Part shown: one piece after another, positions 53,031-61,070 of the stretch
Layout: each line of letters begins with the position of its first letter
How positions within the stretch are numbered: position 1 is the first letter of the stretch
Assembly (NCBI RefSeq): GCF_027912675.1
Contig: NZ_CP115757.1
Location: 62,001-126,000 of the forward strand
Reading direction: 5' to 3'
From: Paracoccus sp. SCSIO 75233
Lineage (GTDB): Bacteria > Pseudomonadota > Alphaproteobacteria > Rhodobacterales > Rhodobacteraceae
DNA: 64,000 nucleotides
Notes under the pieces: model-generated
Seen by the model: only the letters and a program-made list of their open reading frames with translations
Told to the model about the DNA's origin: nothing
Databases searched by the model: none
Translations under genes and position numbers: made by a program

Positions 53031-53672
53031 CTAAAGCCGCACGAAGCGATAGGCCATTTCCGGGCCGTCCTTGCCGCCATAGGCCAGCAATGAGACGACC
53101 AGCCCGAAGGGCTCCATGTAACGCGAGGTCCGCAGCTTGCCCAGATCGACCGGGTTGAAGCCGACATCGCGGATCAGCTCTGCCACGCGTTCCTTGGCGG
53201 CGCGGTCGTCACCGCAATAGATCAGGTCGGGCGGGGTGTCGCCCTTGCCTTTGGCTTCGAACAGGGGAAACAGGATTTCGCCCGGAATGGTGTTGAAGGC
53301 GCCCACGACCTTTGCACCCGGCACCTTTTCCGCCAGCGCCTCGGGGCCGGAGGAAGTGTGGCCGACGACCAGATGGCTGTTATCCTCGCTCATCGCCAGC
53401 GAACAGGTCAGCAGCACCTTGCCGGACAGATCGCCCGCCTGCGCCAGCACATCGTCGATGCGCGACCAATGGACGGCGACCAGCACGACATCCGCGTCCT
53501 GCACGGCCTCGGCGGGGGTGCCGGCGCGGGCATTGCCGCCCGCCTCTTGCGCCAGACGCTCCAGCTTGTCGCGGCTGCGGGCATAGCTGAACGTCACGTC
53601 ATGGCCCGAGCGGGCCCAGATCGTGCCCAGCCGCGCCCCCATGCCGCCAGATCCCAGGATTCCGATACGCAT
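53031..53672 (-). CDS. NADPH-dependent F420 reductase-like dinucleotide-binding protein
   Basis: A 213-residue Rossmann protein. The motif MRIGILGSGGMGARLGTIWA at the start, AVQDADVVLVAVHW and KVVGAFNTIPGEI match the coenzyme F420-dependent NADP oxidoreductase/NAD-binding group, a common annotation for NADPH-dependent reductases lacking F420. The substrate is unknown. It lies 18 bases after the gene at 53691 on the same strand. Confidence 0.75.
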   Translation of the reverse strand: MRIGILGSGGMGARLGTIWARSGHDVTFSYARSRDKLERLAQEAGGNARAGTPAEAVQDADVVLVAVHWSRIDDVLAQAGDLSGKVLLTCSLAMSEDNSHLVVGHTSSGPEALAEKVPGAKVVGAFNTIPGEILFPLFEAKGKGDTPPDLIYCGDDRAAKERVAELIRDVGFNPVDLGKLRTSRYMEPFGLVVSLLAYGGKDGPEMAYRFVRL

Positions 53673-53690
53673 ATACTGTTCCTCCGATGC

Positions 53691-54326
53691 TTAAACGAAT
53701 GCGGGCTTGTCGCCCTCGCTGCCCGGTTTGTGCACGCCGATATTGCCGCCGATATCGCGCGATGGATCGTCCAGCAGCGACAGCACATAGGCGGCGACGC
53801 TTTTGCGCGAAACCTCAGTATTGGTGAAAGGCTCATCCCGCGTGGTGGTGCCGTAATCCACCTCGTCCTTATCGGTCAGCCATGCGGGGCGGAGGATTGT
53901 GTATTCCAGATCCGAGGCCTCGATCATGTCCGAGGCTCGGCGGAAGGGCGGCAGATAGGGGCCAATGGCCTGCCGGTTCCATTCGCCGAAAGCGCCGGGC
54001 ACCTCGTCCAGAATGCCGATAGAAGTGACGAAGATCAGCCGTTTCACGCCGCTGGCCTGCATGACGGGCAGAATGGTCCGGGCCATGACATCGACCTCGC
54101 CGGTCAGGTTGGCATAGACGATGTCCTGGCCCTGCATCGCTTGGGTCAGGCGCTGTTCATCGGTAACGTCGCCCTCGATCACCACCATGCCGGATGTGTC
54201 CAGCCCCGCCAGTTTCGAGGCATTGCGCAGAAACAGCGTCGCTTGATGCGCGCCTTGCCCGGCCAGCGCCTCGACCACATGGCGTGCGATTTTACCGCTG
54301 GCGCCCAGGATAAGAATATTGGACAT
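53691..54326 (-). CDS. Atypical NAD(P)-binding SDR (NmrA-like)
   Basis: A 211-residue single Rossmann domain: LILGASGKIARHVVEAL, VIEGDVTD, then RLIFVTSIGI and YTILRPAWL. It lacks a classical Tyr-x-x-x-Lys, as in NmrA/BVR-B-like proteins. The middle gene of a three-gene minus-strand cluster (hydrolase, this, 53031), beside a divergent LysR regulator. Confidence 0.8.
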   Translation of the reverse strand: MSNILILGASGKIARHVVEALAGQGAHQATLFLRNASKLAGLDTSGMVVIEGDVTDEQRLTQAMQGQDIVYANLTGEVDVMARTILPVMQASGVKRLIFVTSIGILDEVPGAFGEWNRQAIGPYLPPFRRASDMIEASDLEYTILRPAWLTDKDEVDYGTTTRDEPFTNTEVSRKSVAAYVLSLLDDPSRDIGGNIGVHKPGSEGDKPAFV

Positions 54327-54410
54327 GATTGTTTTCCCGAAAGTACTTGGTTCCAGAATTGTTATGCCGGAATGTGCGACGCAGCGACTGTCCGCGTCGC
54401 GCCCTTGACC

Positions 54411-55331
54411 TCAGCCTTTCAGTTTGTTCTGGAAGAACGGGGTCAGCACGCCGACCGCCTCGGCGATCTGGGGCTGGCCGTCATACATATCCATGTGATT
54501 GGCGCCCTCGACGACATGGAACTTCTTGTCTTTGCTGGCGGCGCGTTTGAACAGATCGTCGCTCATCCATTTGCTGCCGGCCTCGCTACCCGCGATCACC
54601 TGCAGGGGCTGGGTCAGATAGGCCTCGGCCTTGTGATAGGCGTCGTAGGGGATGATCTGGTCGAGGCTACGTGCTGTCATATAGCCCGGCGCGGTCGGGT
54701 GCTGCGCGCGCGGCGTGTGGTAATATTCCCAGGCCTGACGCAGTTCTTCGTTGGGCGCATCGGCCTCGTTCATCGGAGCCAGCGGGAACCGGGCCGGTTC
54801 GCCACCCTTCGCGTCTTCGGTGCGGGCATCGGCGCCCATCTGGATCACGCCACGGGCATCTTCATCCGCGACATTGTTTTCCCAGCCATTGCGGAACATC
54901 TGGCCGATATTCACTGCGCTGACTGTGCCCACCGCCTTGATCCGCGGGTCGTTGATCGCGGCATTGGCGGTATAGCCCGCGCCCGCGCAGATCCCCATCG
55001 CGCCGATCCGGTCGCTGTCGACATAATCCAGCGTGGTCAGGTAATCGACCACTGCACTGACATCCTCGGTCCGCACGGCGGGGTTCTCGGTCTGGCGCGG
55101 CAGGCCGCCGCTTTCGCCCTGATAGCTGGCGTCATAGGCGATGGTCACAAAACCCTGCTTGGCCAGTTCGGCGGCATAGGTCCCGGCGGTCTGTTCCTTC
55201 ACGCCGCCCCCCGGGTGCGAGACGACAACGGCTGGATAGCTGCCGCCTTCGTCGAATCCTTCCGGGAAATTGATCACGGCGGACATTTCAATGTTCGGAT
55301 TATTGGTATTGGTGAAGTTGATCTTACCCAT
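54411..55331 (-). CDS. Alpha/beta hydrolase (dienelactone hydrolase-like)
   Basis: A 306-residue hydrolase. VVSHPGGGVKEQTAG is the oxyanion region, GAMGICAGAGYTANAA carries the nucleophile Cys in a GxCxG motif (Cys rather than Ser, as in dienelactone hydrolases), and VEGANHMDMY carries the late His. ATG at 55331 with AGGAG before it. It is the first gene of the cluster and divergent from the LysR gene, which probably controls it. Confidence 0.83.
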   Translation of the reverse strand: MGKINFTNTNNPNIEMSAVINFPEGFDEGGSYPAVVVSHPGGGVKEQTAGTYAAELAKQGFVTIAYDASYQGESGGLPRQTENPAVRTEDVSAVVDYLTTLDYVDSDRIGAMGICAGAGYTANAAINDPRIKAVGTVSAVNIGQMFRNGWENNVADEDARGVIQMGADARTEDAKGGEPARFPLAPMNEADAPNEELRQAWEYYHTPRAQHPTAPGYMTARSLDQIIPYDAYHKAEAYLTQPLQVIAGSEAGSKWMSDDLFKRAASKDKKFHVVEGANHMDMYDGQPQIAEAVGVLTPFFQNKLKG

Positions 55332-55398
55332 CTCAAACTCCTGGTCTGGCGGAACATGCCGCAGGCTACAGAAGGACTGTGGCGCATTTGCAAACCAG

Positions 55399-55437
55399 TT
55401 ATTAGGTGTTATTAACTTATTAGACTTATTAATCTGG
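55399..55437. promoter_or_regulatory. LysR-type divergent operator, TTATTA repeats
   Basis: TTATTA occurs four times at 55399, 55409, 55417 and 55426, flanked by CCAG (55395-55398) and CTGG (55434-55437), giving an extended imperfect palindrome. The region is just before the LysR gene at 55444 and upstream of the hydrolase. It is the likely binding site of the regulator. Confidence 0.55.
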
Positions 55438-55443
55438 TAATGA

Positions 55444-56343
55444 ATGCGCCGCGAAGACGTTGCCGATCTGATCGCCTTTGCCGCCGTCGCTGAAGCGGGC
55501 AGCTTCACCCGTGCCGCGCAGACTCTGGGCGTCACGCAATCCGCGCTGAGCCAGATCGTCAAGCGGCTGGAAGAACGGCTGGGCCTGCGCCTTCTGGCCC
55601 GCACCACCCGCAGCGTCGCCCCGACTGAGGGCGGCGAGCGGCTGCTGAAAACCCTCAGACCGATGCTGCACGATCTGGAACGCAGCGTCGCCTCGCTGAA
55701 CGAACTGCGCGACAAACCTGCAGGCACGATCCGCATCACGACGGTCGAACATGCCGCCAAGACCATCCTGACGCCGCTGCTGTCCCGGATGCTGAAGGAT
55801 TACCCCGAAATCACGGTCGAGATCGTCATCGATTACGGTCTGGCCGATATCGTCGCCGAGCGGTTTGACGCCGGGATCCGGCTGGGTGAGGCGGTCGAGC
55901 GGGACATGGTCGCGCTGCGCATCTCGGACGAGATCCCGATGGTGATCGTCGGCGCGCCCTCTTATCTGGCGCAGCATGGCTGCCCGCAGACGCCGGACGA
56001 ACTGACGGCGCATCGCGGTCTGAACCTGCGGCTGCCGACCTCGGGCACGCTGAACACATGGCGGCTGGCGCAGGACGGGCAAGAGATGCGCGTTCGCGTC
56101 GACGGGCCGCTGATCTTCAACACCATCGACCTGATCCGCGATGCCGCGCGCGCAGGCGTCGGGCTGGCCTATATGCCGCGCGATCAGGTGGATGAAGACC
56201 TGATTTCGGGCCGGCTGGTGACGGTGATGGAGGGCTGGACGCCGCCGCTGCCGGCCTATCACCTCTATTACCCAAGCCGCCGCCAGAGTTCGGCCGCGTT
56301 CCGCCTGTTCGTCGATGCGCTGCGGCGCAATACGAGGCGCTGA
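55444..56343 (+). CDS. LysR family transcriptional regulator
   Basis: A 299-residue regulator. N-terminal helix-turn-helix: AEAGSFTRAAQTLGVTQSALSQIVKRLE. The effector domain has GTIRITTVEHAAKTIL and ERFDAGIRLGEAVERD. The closest pattern is the DhlR/PtxR-like subgroup, which often regulates a neighbouring oxidoreductase. Divergent from the hydrolase-oxidoreductase genes. Confidence 0.88.
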   Translation: MRREDVADLIAFAAVAEAGSFTRAAQTLGVTQSALSQIVKRLEERLGLRLLARTTRSVAPTEGGERLLKTLRPMLHDLERSVASLNELRDKPAGTIRITTVEHAAKTILTPLLSRMLKDYPEITVEIVIDYGLADIVAERFDAGIRLGEAVERDMVALRISDEIPMVIVGAPSYLAQHGCPQTPDELTAHRGLNLRLPTSGTLNTWRLAQDGQEMRVRVDGPLIFNTIDLIRDAARAGVGLAYMPRDQVDEDLISGRLVTVMEGWTPPLPAYHLYYPSRRQSSAAFRLFVDALRRNTRR

Positions 56344-56433
56344 GGCAGGGCGCTGAAACGGCGCGGCCTTTCCTTTTGGTTCCCGTCTGGCAGAATGGCC
56401 CATGTTTGGCCGGGGCAAGGGGACAAGGCGACG

Positions 56434-57390
56434 ATGGATACCGCAAAGATCGGCAAAGCCGCCGCACCGGCGCCCGATTTTCTGCATCTGACGCGCCTCG
56501 ATGGGGAGAATTCCGCGAAATGGGCGCATCTCTGCATCCGCCACAAGGCCACGCGGCAATTCCTGATCGACGAGGCGCAGATGGAGGATCTGATCGTCGA
56601 TGCCATGCTGCAGGAAGACGCCCGATCCCGCGTCCGCATCCGTCCCGCGGGGATCATGACGCTGTTGAAAACGATGCCTTTGCAAAGCGACGGCGAAGCG
56701 CGGCCAGGCGAGATGGCCTCGCTTCGGGTCTGGATCGACGAGAGCCGCATCATCACCACCCGTGAGGCCGAACTGGCGCCGGTTCTGGACCTCGCCCGCA
56801 GGATCGAGGCGGGCACCGGCCCGAAAACGCCGGGACGTTTCCTGGCCGATCTGATCGCAGAACATCTGCAGGAAATCGACCCCCAGATCGAGGCGCTTGA
56901 GGATCAGGTCGACCGGATCGGCGGCATGGTCACCGGCCACCAGATCGAGGAAGCCTGCCCCGCCATGGTCGACGCCCTGTCCCGCATCAGCGGCTTCATC
57001 CGCCATCTGGGTCCGCAGCAGATCGTGCTGGAAACCCTGTCCGCAGCGGATCACCCCGTCCTTGACGATCACGATCGCGCCCGGATCGAGGACAGCGCCA
57101 ACCAGCTGATGCGCATCCTTGAGGCCCTGCAGAACCTGCGCGACCGCGTGGATATTCTGGACAATCAGGTCAGCCGGGTACAGGACCGCAAGATCAGCCA
57201 GAACTCGCTGGCTTTCGCCGTCGCCGCCACGATTTTCCTGCCGCTGGGCTTTCTGACTGGTCTGTTCGGCGCGAATGTCGGCGGGATCCCGATGGCACAG
57301 CCGCCTTGGGGGTTCTGGGCTCTGCTGGGCGGCTGCGTGGCACTGATCGTGGTTGTGGTCAGTTGGCTGAGGTCGCGGAAGTTGTTTTGA
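56434..57390 (+). CDS. CorA/ZntB-type metal transporter with GAN motif
   Basis: A 318-residue CorA-family protein. A large N-terminal cytoplasmic domain is followed by two C-terminal helices; the region LFGANVGGIPMAQPPWG holds GAN where Mg-type CorA has GMN and ZntB usually has GVN. The NVGGIP extension resembles ZntB, so zinc efflux or uptake is a reasonable role. The ATG at 56434 is preferred over 56395, since AAGGCGACG precedes it. Confidence 0.8.
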   Translation: MDTAKIGKAAAPAPDFLHLTRLDGENSAKWAHLCIRHKATRQFLIDEAQMEDLIVDAMLQEDARSRVRIRPAGIMTLLKTMPLQSDGEARPGEMASLRVWIDESRIITTREAELAPVLDLARRIEAGTGPKTPGRFLADLIAEHLQEIDPQIEALEDQVDRIGGMVTGHQIEEACPAMVDALSRISGFIRHLGPQQIVLETLSAADHPVLDDHDRARIEDSANQLMRILEALQNLRDRVDILDNQVSRVQDRKISQNSLAFAVAATIFLPLGFLTGLFGANVGGIPMAQPPWGFWALLGGCVALIVVVVSWLRSRKLF

Positions 57391-57695
57391 GGATCATGCG
57401 GGACGCGGGCGTCGGAGAGACGCGCAGCGAATGTCCGGAATCCGCCCGACTTTCTGATGACTTCGCGGTAGCAGCGCCCATCGAACGCCCGCGGCTAACG
57501 GCAGTATTGTCCCGTATTTCGCCGGTTCATGCCGCATGCGGTAACGGCCAGCCGTAGAGGAGGGGTTGATTGCCACAGGAGGAAATACTGGTGCGCAAGC
57601 AATATCTGAGCCCATGATTTTAAATGGCTGCAGAGGACGGCTTGGCTGGCAATTTGCACGACCTCCCATACAGATCCGCCGCCAGCGAGCATCGC
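57391..57695. other. Intergenic region without a gene
   Basis: The 305 bases between the CorA/ZntB gene and the YdeI-like gene have no plausible start-to-stop frame with a ribosome site. The part at 57425-57560 resembles a decayed coding sequence (irregular frame shifts) but I could not identify it. Nothing else is seen. Confidence 0.5.
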
Positions 57696-58283
57696 TCAGT
57701 GGTCGTTCATTCCTTTTCCGGCAAGGATTTTTGCCTTGGCCTTTTCGATCCGTGAGATGCGGGTTTGGGGCTGTTTTGCGCCGGAAAAATGCAGGAGCCA
57801 GCTGCGGCGGCGGCCGGGGGTTAGGGTTTCGAAGGCGGTGCGGAAGCTGTTGTCCTGGTTGAGGCGGGTGGTGAGTTCGTCCGGGTAGGCGAGATCGTCT
57901 TTTGCGAACTCGACCTTTGCGCCGGATTTTTGCAACTCGATGGCCTCCACAATGTATTTCTCCAGCGTTTTCCGATGGATTTCGATGGTTTCGGGGTCGG
58001 TGAAGTTGATAATCCGGGAGGAGCGGGAGTTGTCGCCGGGGCGTTCGAGGATGTTTTCGGGGTCTTTCAGCAACGCACCCTTGAAGAAGCCGAGCGTTGC
58101 GCGGTCCTTGAAGCCCCAGATTATGGCGACATTGCCGCCCTCATAGGTGTAGACCGGCGAGCGCCATTTGAATTCTTCGGTCAGCGGGCTTGCCAGCAGG
58201 ATGGACCGCAGGGCTTCCAGCTCCGTACGCCAGTCGGTCAGCTTGTCGAACAGGGCGTCGACTTTCGGGTTGGTGTCGGACAT
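57696..58283 (-). CDS. YdeI/OmpD-associated family protein
   Basis: A 195-residue protein with two domains: an N-terminal DUF1801-type domain (FKWRSPVYTYEGGNVAIIWGFKDRATLGFFKGALL) and a C-terminal YdeI helix region (AFETLTPGRRRSWLLHFSGAKQPQTRISRI). The biological role is unknown; DUF1801 proteins bind iron-like ligands in some cases. No neighbour suggests a pathway. Confidence 0.85.
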   Translation of the reverse strand: MSDTNPKVDALFDKLTDWRTELEALRSILLASPLTEEFKWRSPVYTYEGGNVAIIWGFKDRATLGFFKGALLKDPENILERPGDNSRSSRIINFTDPETIEIHRKTLEKYIVEAIELQKSGAKVEFAKDDLAYPDELTTRLNQDNSFRTAFETLTPGRRRSWLLHFSGAKQPQTRISRIEKAKAKILAGKGMNDH

Positions 58284-58551
58284 GCGCGGCTCCGCCTGAG
58301 TCTGGTTCAGTGTTGCCGGAACGCCCTGCCTTGTCCATCATCGCTGATCGCGGGGTTTTCCGGTCAGAATGCCGCTGGTCGGATGTCCTGAATTTCAAAC
58401 ATTTGCAGCCCGTCTGAAATCCCAAAATCCCAAATTCAGGGCGTTGGACCAAATTCGCCGATCATGCGGTATTTGCAGATGAATTTCCTTCGAATTCTGA
58501 TGTTTTTATGACAGGAACCGGGCAAGGAGACCAAAACAAGGAGGGACGTTT

Positions 58552-60021
58552 ATGGCAATAGGAGTCTGGATAAGTCTTGCGGCTTATTTCCTGCTGATGC
58601 TGGCAATCGGGGTCTATGCGTGGCGCAAATCCACCTCGAATTCAGAAGAATATATGCTTGGCGGGCGCAGCCTGCCGCCGGCGGTTGCGGCGCTTTCGGC
58701 CGGGGCCTCGGATATGAGCGGCTGGCTGCTGCTGGGGCTGCCGGGGGCGCTGTTCGCCTCGGGCCTTGCGCAAAGCTGGATCGGGATCGGGCTGTTCGTC
58801 GGTGCGTATCTGAACTGGATCATCGTCGCGCCGCGGCTGCGTCAGCAGACCGAGGAATACGATAACAGCCTGACGATTCCGGGCTTTCTGGGCGCGCGGT
58901 TCCCCAGCACGGCGCGGATGCTGCGCATCACCTCGGCCATCGTGATCGTGGTGTTCTTTGCGGTTTACACGGCTTCGGGGCTGGTCGGCGGCGGCAAGCT
59001 GTTCGTCAGCGCCTTTGATGGCGGCTATATGAGCGGGGTGCTGCTGACGCTGGGCATCGTGCTGGTTTACACGGTGATGGGCGGGTTCCTTGCCGTGTCG
59101 CTGACCGATTTCGTGCAGGGCTGCATCATGATGCTGGCGCTGGTCATCATGCCTATCGTGATCCTGACGACCGGGCAGGGCGAGGGGATCGGCACGGCGG
59201 CGGAGCGGCTGCGGACCGAGGTCGATCCGAATTTCCTGTCGCTGACGACCGGGGTCACCCTGCTGGGCTGGCTGTCCACGGTCGCCTGGGGTCTGGGCTA
59301 TTTCGGGCAGCCGCATATCATCGTGCGTTTCATGGCCGTGCGCAGCGTCGAGGAGGTGCCGACGGCGCGCAATATCGGTATGAGCTGGATGGCGATTTCG
59401 CTGATCGGCGCGGTTTCCGTCGGGATTTTCGGGCGCGCCTACGCGCTGCGGAACGGGCTGGAAATCGCGGACCCGGAGACGATTTTCATCGTGCTGTCGG
59501 ACCTGCTGTTTCATCCGCTGGTGACGGGTTTCCTCTATGCGGCGCTGCTTGCGGCGATCATGTCGACGGTGTCGAGCCAGCTTCTGGTGGCCTCGTCCTC
59601 GCTGACGGAGGATATTTATCACACCGTCATGAAGCGTGATGCGACGGATGGAGAACTGGTGACCATCGGGCGTCTTGCGGTGCTGGCGGTCGGGATCGTG
59701 GCGGTTGTGATCGCGCGTGACCCGGATTCGCAGGTGCTGGGGCTGGTGGCGAATGCCTGGGCCGGGTTCGGCGCCGCATTCGGGCCGCTGATCATCCTGT
59801 CGCTGACCTGGAAGCGGATGACCGGCGCGGGCGCGCTGGCCGGGCTGATCGTCGGCGCGGTCACGGTGATCCTGTGGATCTCCACCGGGCTGAGCGGCAG
59901 TTTCATGGGTGAAGGTCTTTACGAGATCGTGCCGGGCTTTGTGGCCTCGTGGATCGCGATTGTCGTGGTCAGCATGCTGACCCCCGACCGTGGCGAGTAC
60001 CGCGCGCCGAAGCGGGTTTGA
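58552..60021 (+). CDS. putP: Sodium/proline symporter
   Basis: A 489-residue sodium:solute symporter with about 13 helices. Diagnostic segments: RSLPPAVAALSAGASDMSGWLLLGLPG (helix one-two, sodium site), LGYFGQPHIIVRFMA and SSQLLVASSSLTEDIY. It takes up proline for catabolism or osmoprotection. The ribosome site AAGGAGGG precedes ATG 58552. A terminator follows at 60047. Confidence 0.92.
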   Translation: MAIGVWISLAAYFLLMLAIGVYAWRKSTSNSEEYMLGGRSLPPAVAALSAGASDMSGWLLLGLPGALFASGLAQSWIGIGLFVGAYLNWIIVAPRLRQQTEEYDNSLTIPGFLGARFPSTARMLRITSAIVIVVFFAVYTASGLVGGGKLFVSAFDGGYMSGVLLTLGIVLVYTVMGGFLAVSLTDFVQGCIMMLALVIMPIVILTTGQGEGIGTAAERLRTEVDPNFLSLTTGVTLLGWLSTVAWGLGYFGQPHIIVRFMAVRSVEEVPTARNIGMSWMAISLIGAVSVGIFGRAYALRNGLEIADPETIFIVLSDLLFHPLVTGFLYAALLAAIMSTVSSQLLVASSSLTEDIYHTVMKRDATDGELVTIGRLAVLAVGIVAVVIARDPDSQVLGLVANAWAGFGAAFGPLIILSLTWKRMTGAGALAGLIVGAVTVILWISTGLSGSFMGEGLYEIVPGFVASWIAIVVVSMLTPDRGEYRAPKRV

Positions 60022-60046
60022 TCCGTCTTAGGATGATCTGAAACCG

Positions 60047-60080
60047 GCGCACGCCCTGAGAAGGGGCGTGCGCTTTTCTT
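60047..60080 (+). terminator. Intrinsic terminator of putP
   Basis: GCGCACGCCC (60047-60056) pairs with GGGCGTGCGC (60064-60073) around a seven-base loop, followed by TTTTCTT. Confidence 0.92.
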
Positions 60081-60163
60081 ATGGCAACAGGAGCGTGCGT
60101 TGCGGTTTTGCCGGGCTGCGCCCGGGCCGTGCGGAAACGCCTGCGTTTGCCGGGTTTTTCGCT

Positions 60164-60211
60164 GTGATTTCCGTACACAGCGCGTGCACAGCCTGTACAC
60201 CGGGCGTACAC
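60164..60211 (-). repeat. 48-bp element of four GTGYAC blocks at 11-bp pitch, copy B
   Basis: On the minus strand blocks GTGTAC, GTGTAC, GTGCAC and GTGTAC begin at 60211, 60200, 60189 and 60178, exactly 11 bases apart, followed by GGAAATCAC. Copy A (42739-42786) has the same length, spacing and closing AAATCAC. The spacer bases between hexamers are only partly conserved, so selection seems to act on the hexamers and their phase. Confidence 0.8.
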
Positions 60212-60416
60212 AGAAAATGATGCCCTGTGTCTTGCGTCACGGGCGGCCGGATGCCCGCTTATGGGCATGGTCGGGACTGGCATCAGCGGGAAGCGTCATG
60301 CCTATAGTCCCGAGAATACTCCCGAGGAAAACACGGCGGATGGGTATTGCCGACATATACAAGAGCGGTTTTTTCGTTATCAGTCGCTTCGGGGAGGGAC
60401 AGAACAGGATGAAAAA

Positions 60417-60842
60417 ATGGAACGTTCTTTTGTTTTCCCGATCTTGGAGTCCCCGGCGCTGTGGCTTGTGGCCCGCATTCTCGGCACCTTCATGTATTGG
60501 TATGCCGGTCTCGGGTTCCTGCTGAATTTCGAAGGAGCGGTTGCGGCGATGCAGGCCAATGGGTTTACATCGAGCCCCGCAGCTATCGCCGCGCTGACGA
60601 TTGCCGTGCAGCTGATCGGTTCGGTGCTGGTGATTCAGGGGCGCTTTGCGTGGCTGGGTGCCGGAATGCTGGCGGTTTTTACGCTGACGACGATCCCGAT
60701 GGTTCATGATTTCTGGAACATGACCGGCGCCGCCGCGGTCCAGGCGAAGCTCGAAAGCGAGGAGCATCTGACGGTCATCGGCGGGCTTATCGCGATTTCC
60801 GCATTCAGCCATATGATGCGCATCCGGCGTCGCGGGGTGTGA
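60417..60842 (+). CDS. DoxX family membrane protein
   Basis: A 141-residue protein with four helices: ALWLVARILGTFMYWYAGLGFLL, AAIAALTIAVQLIGSVLVIQG, WLGAGMLAVFTLTTIPMVHDFW and HLTVIGGLIAISAF. The DoxX pattern (R in the first helix, GFLLNFEG loop, second GxxLV) is clear. Members are small membrane proteins linked to oxidative stress or thiol redox in some bacteria. The ATG at 60417 has AGGA upstream. Confidence 0.85.
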   Translation: MERSFVFPILESPALWLVARILGTFMYWYAGLGFLLNFEGAVAAMQANGFTSSPAAIAALTIAVQLIGSVLVIQGRFAWLGAGMLAVFTLTTIPMVHDFWNMTGAAAVQAKLESEEHLTVIGGLIAISAFSHMMRIRRRGV

Positions 60843-61070
60843 CGCAGAGAGGGCCAAGAGTGTGACGGCCGGGCTTTGAACAAGCTTCTTTCCGGGTCCG
60901 GCCTGTTGCGCATTCGCTTTTCAAGCCTTGCATTTTCATGTAAGGCCCCGAAAATCTGAGACGTGAAGCCCGTGCCCCGGGGCTACGCAAAGGATTCGGG
61001 GGCGGCGGCAATGGGGCCGCCATATGACATGGGATGGCCGGAGGGCCGGCGCATCCCGAGAGGAAACCGC

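Larger units (their letters stand above)
60022..60416. other. putP-doxX intergenic region
   Basis: This 395-base stretch holds the putP terminator (60047-60080), the 48-bp GTGYAC element copy B (60164-60211) and a presumptive promoter area before doxX. No reading frame in it is convincing; a longer in-frame extension of DoxX to 60261 has no membrane-protein character. Confidence 0.7.
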
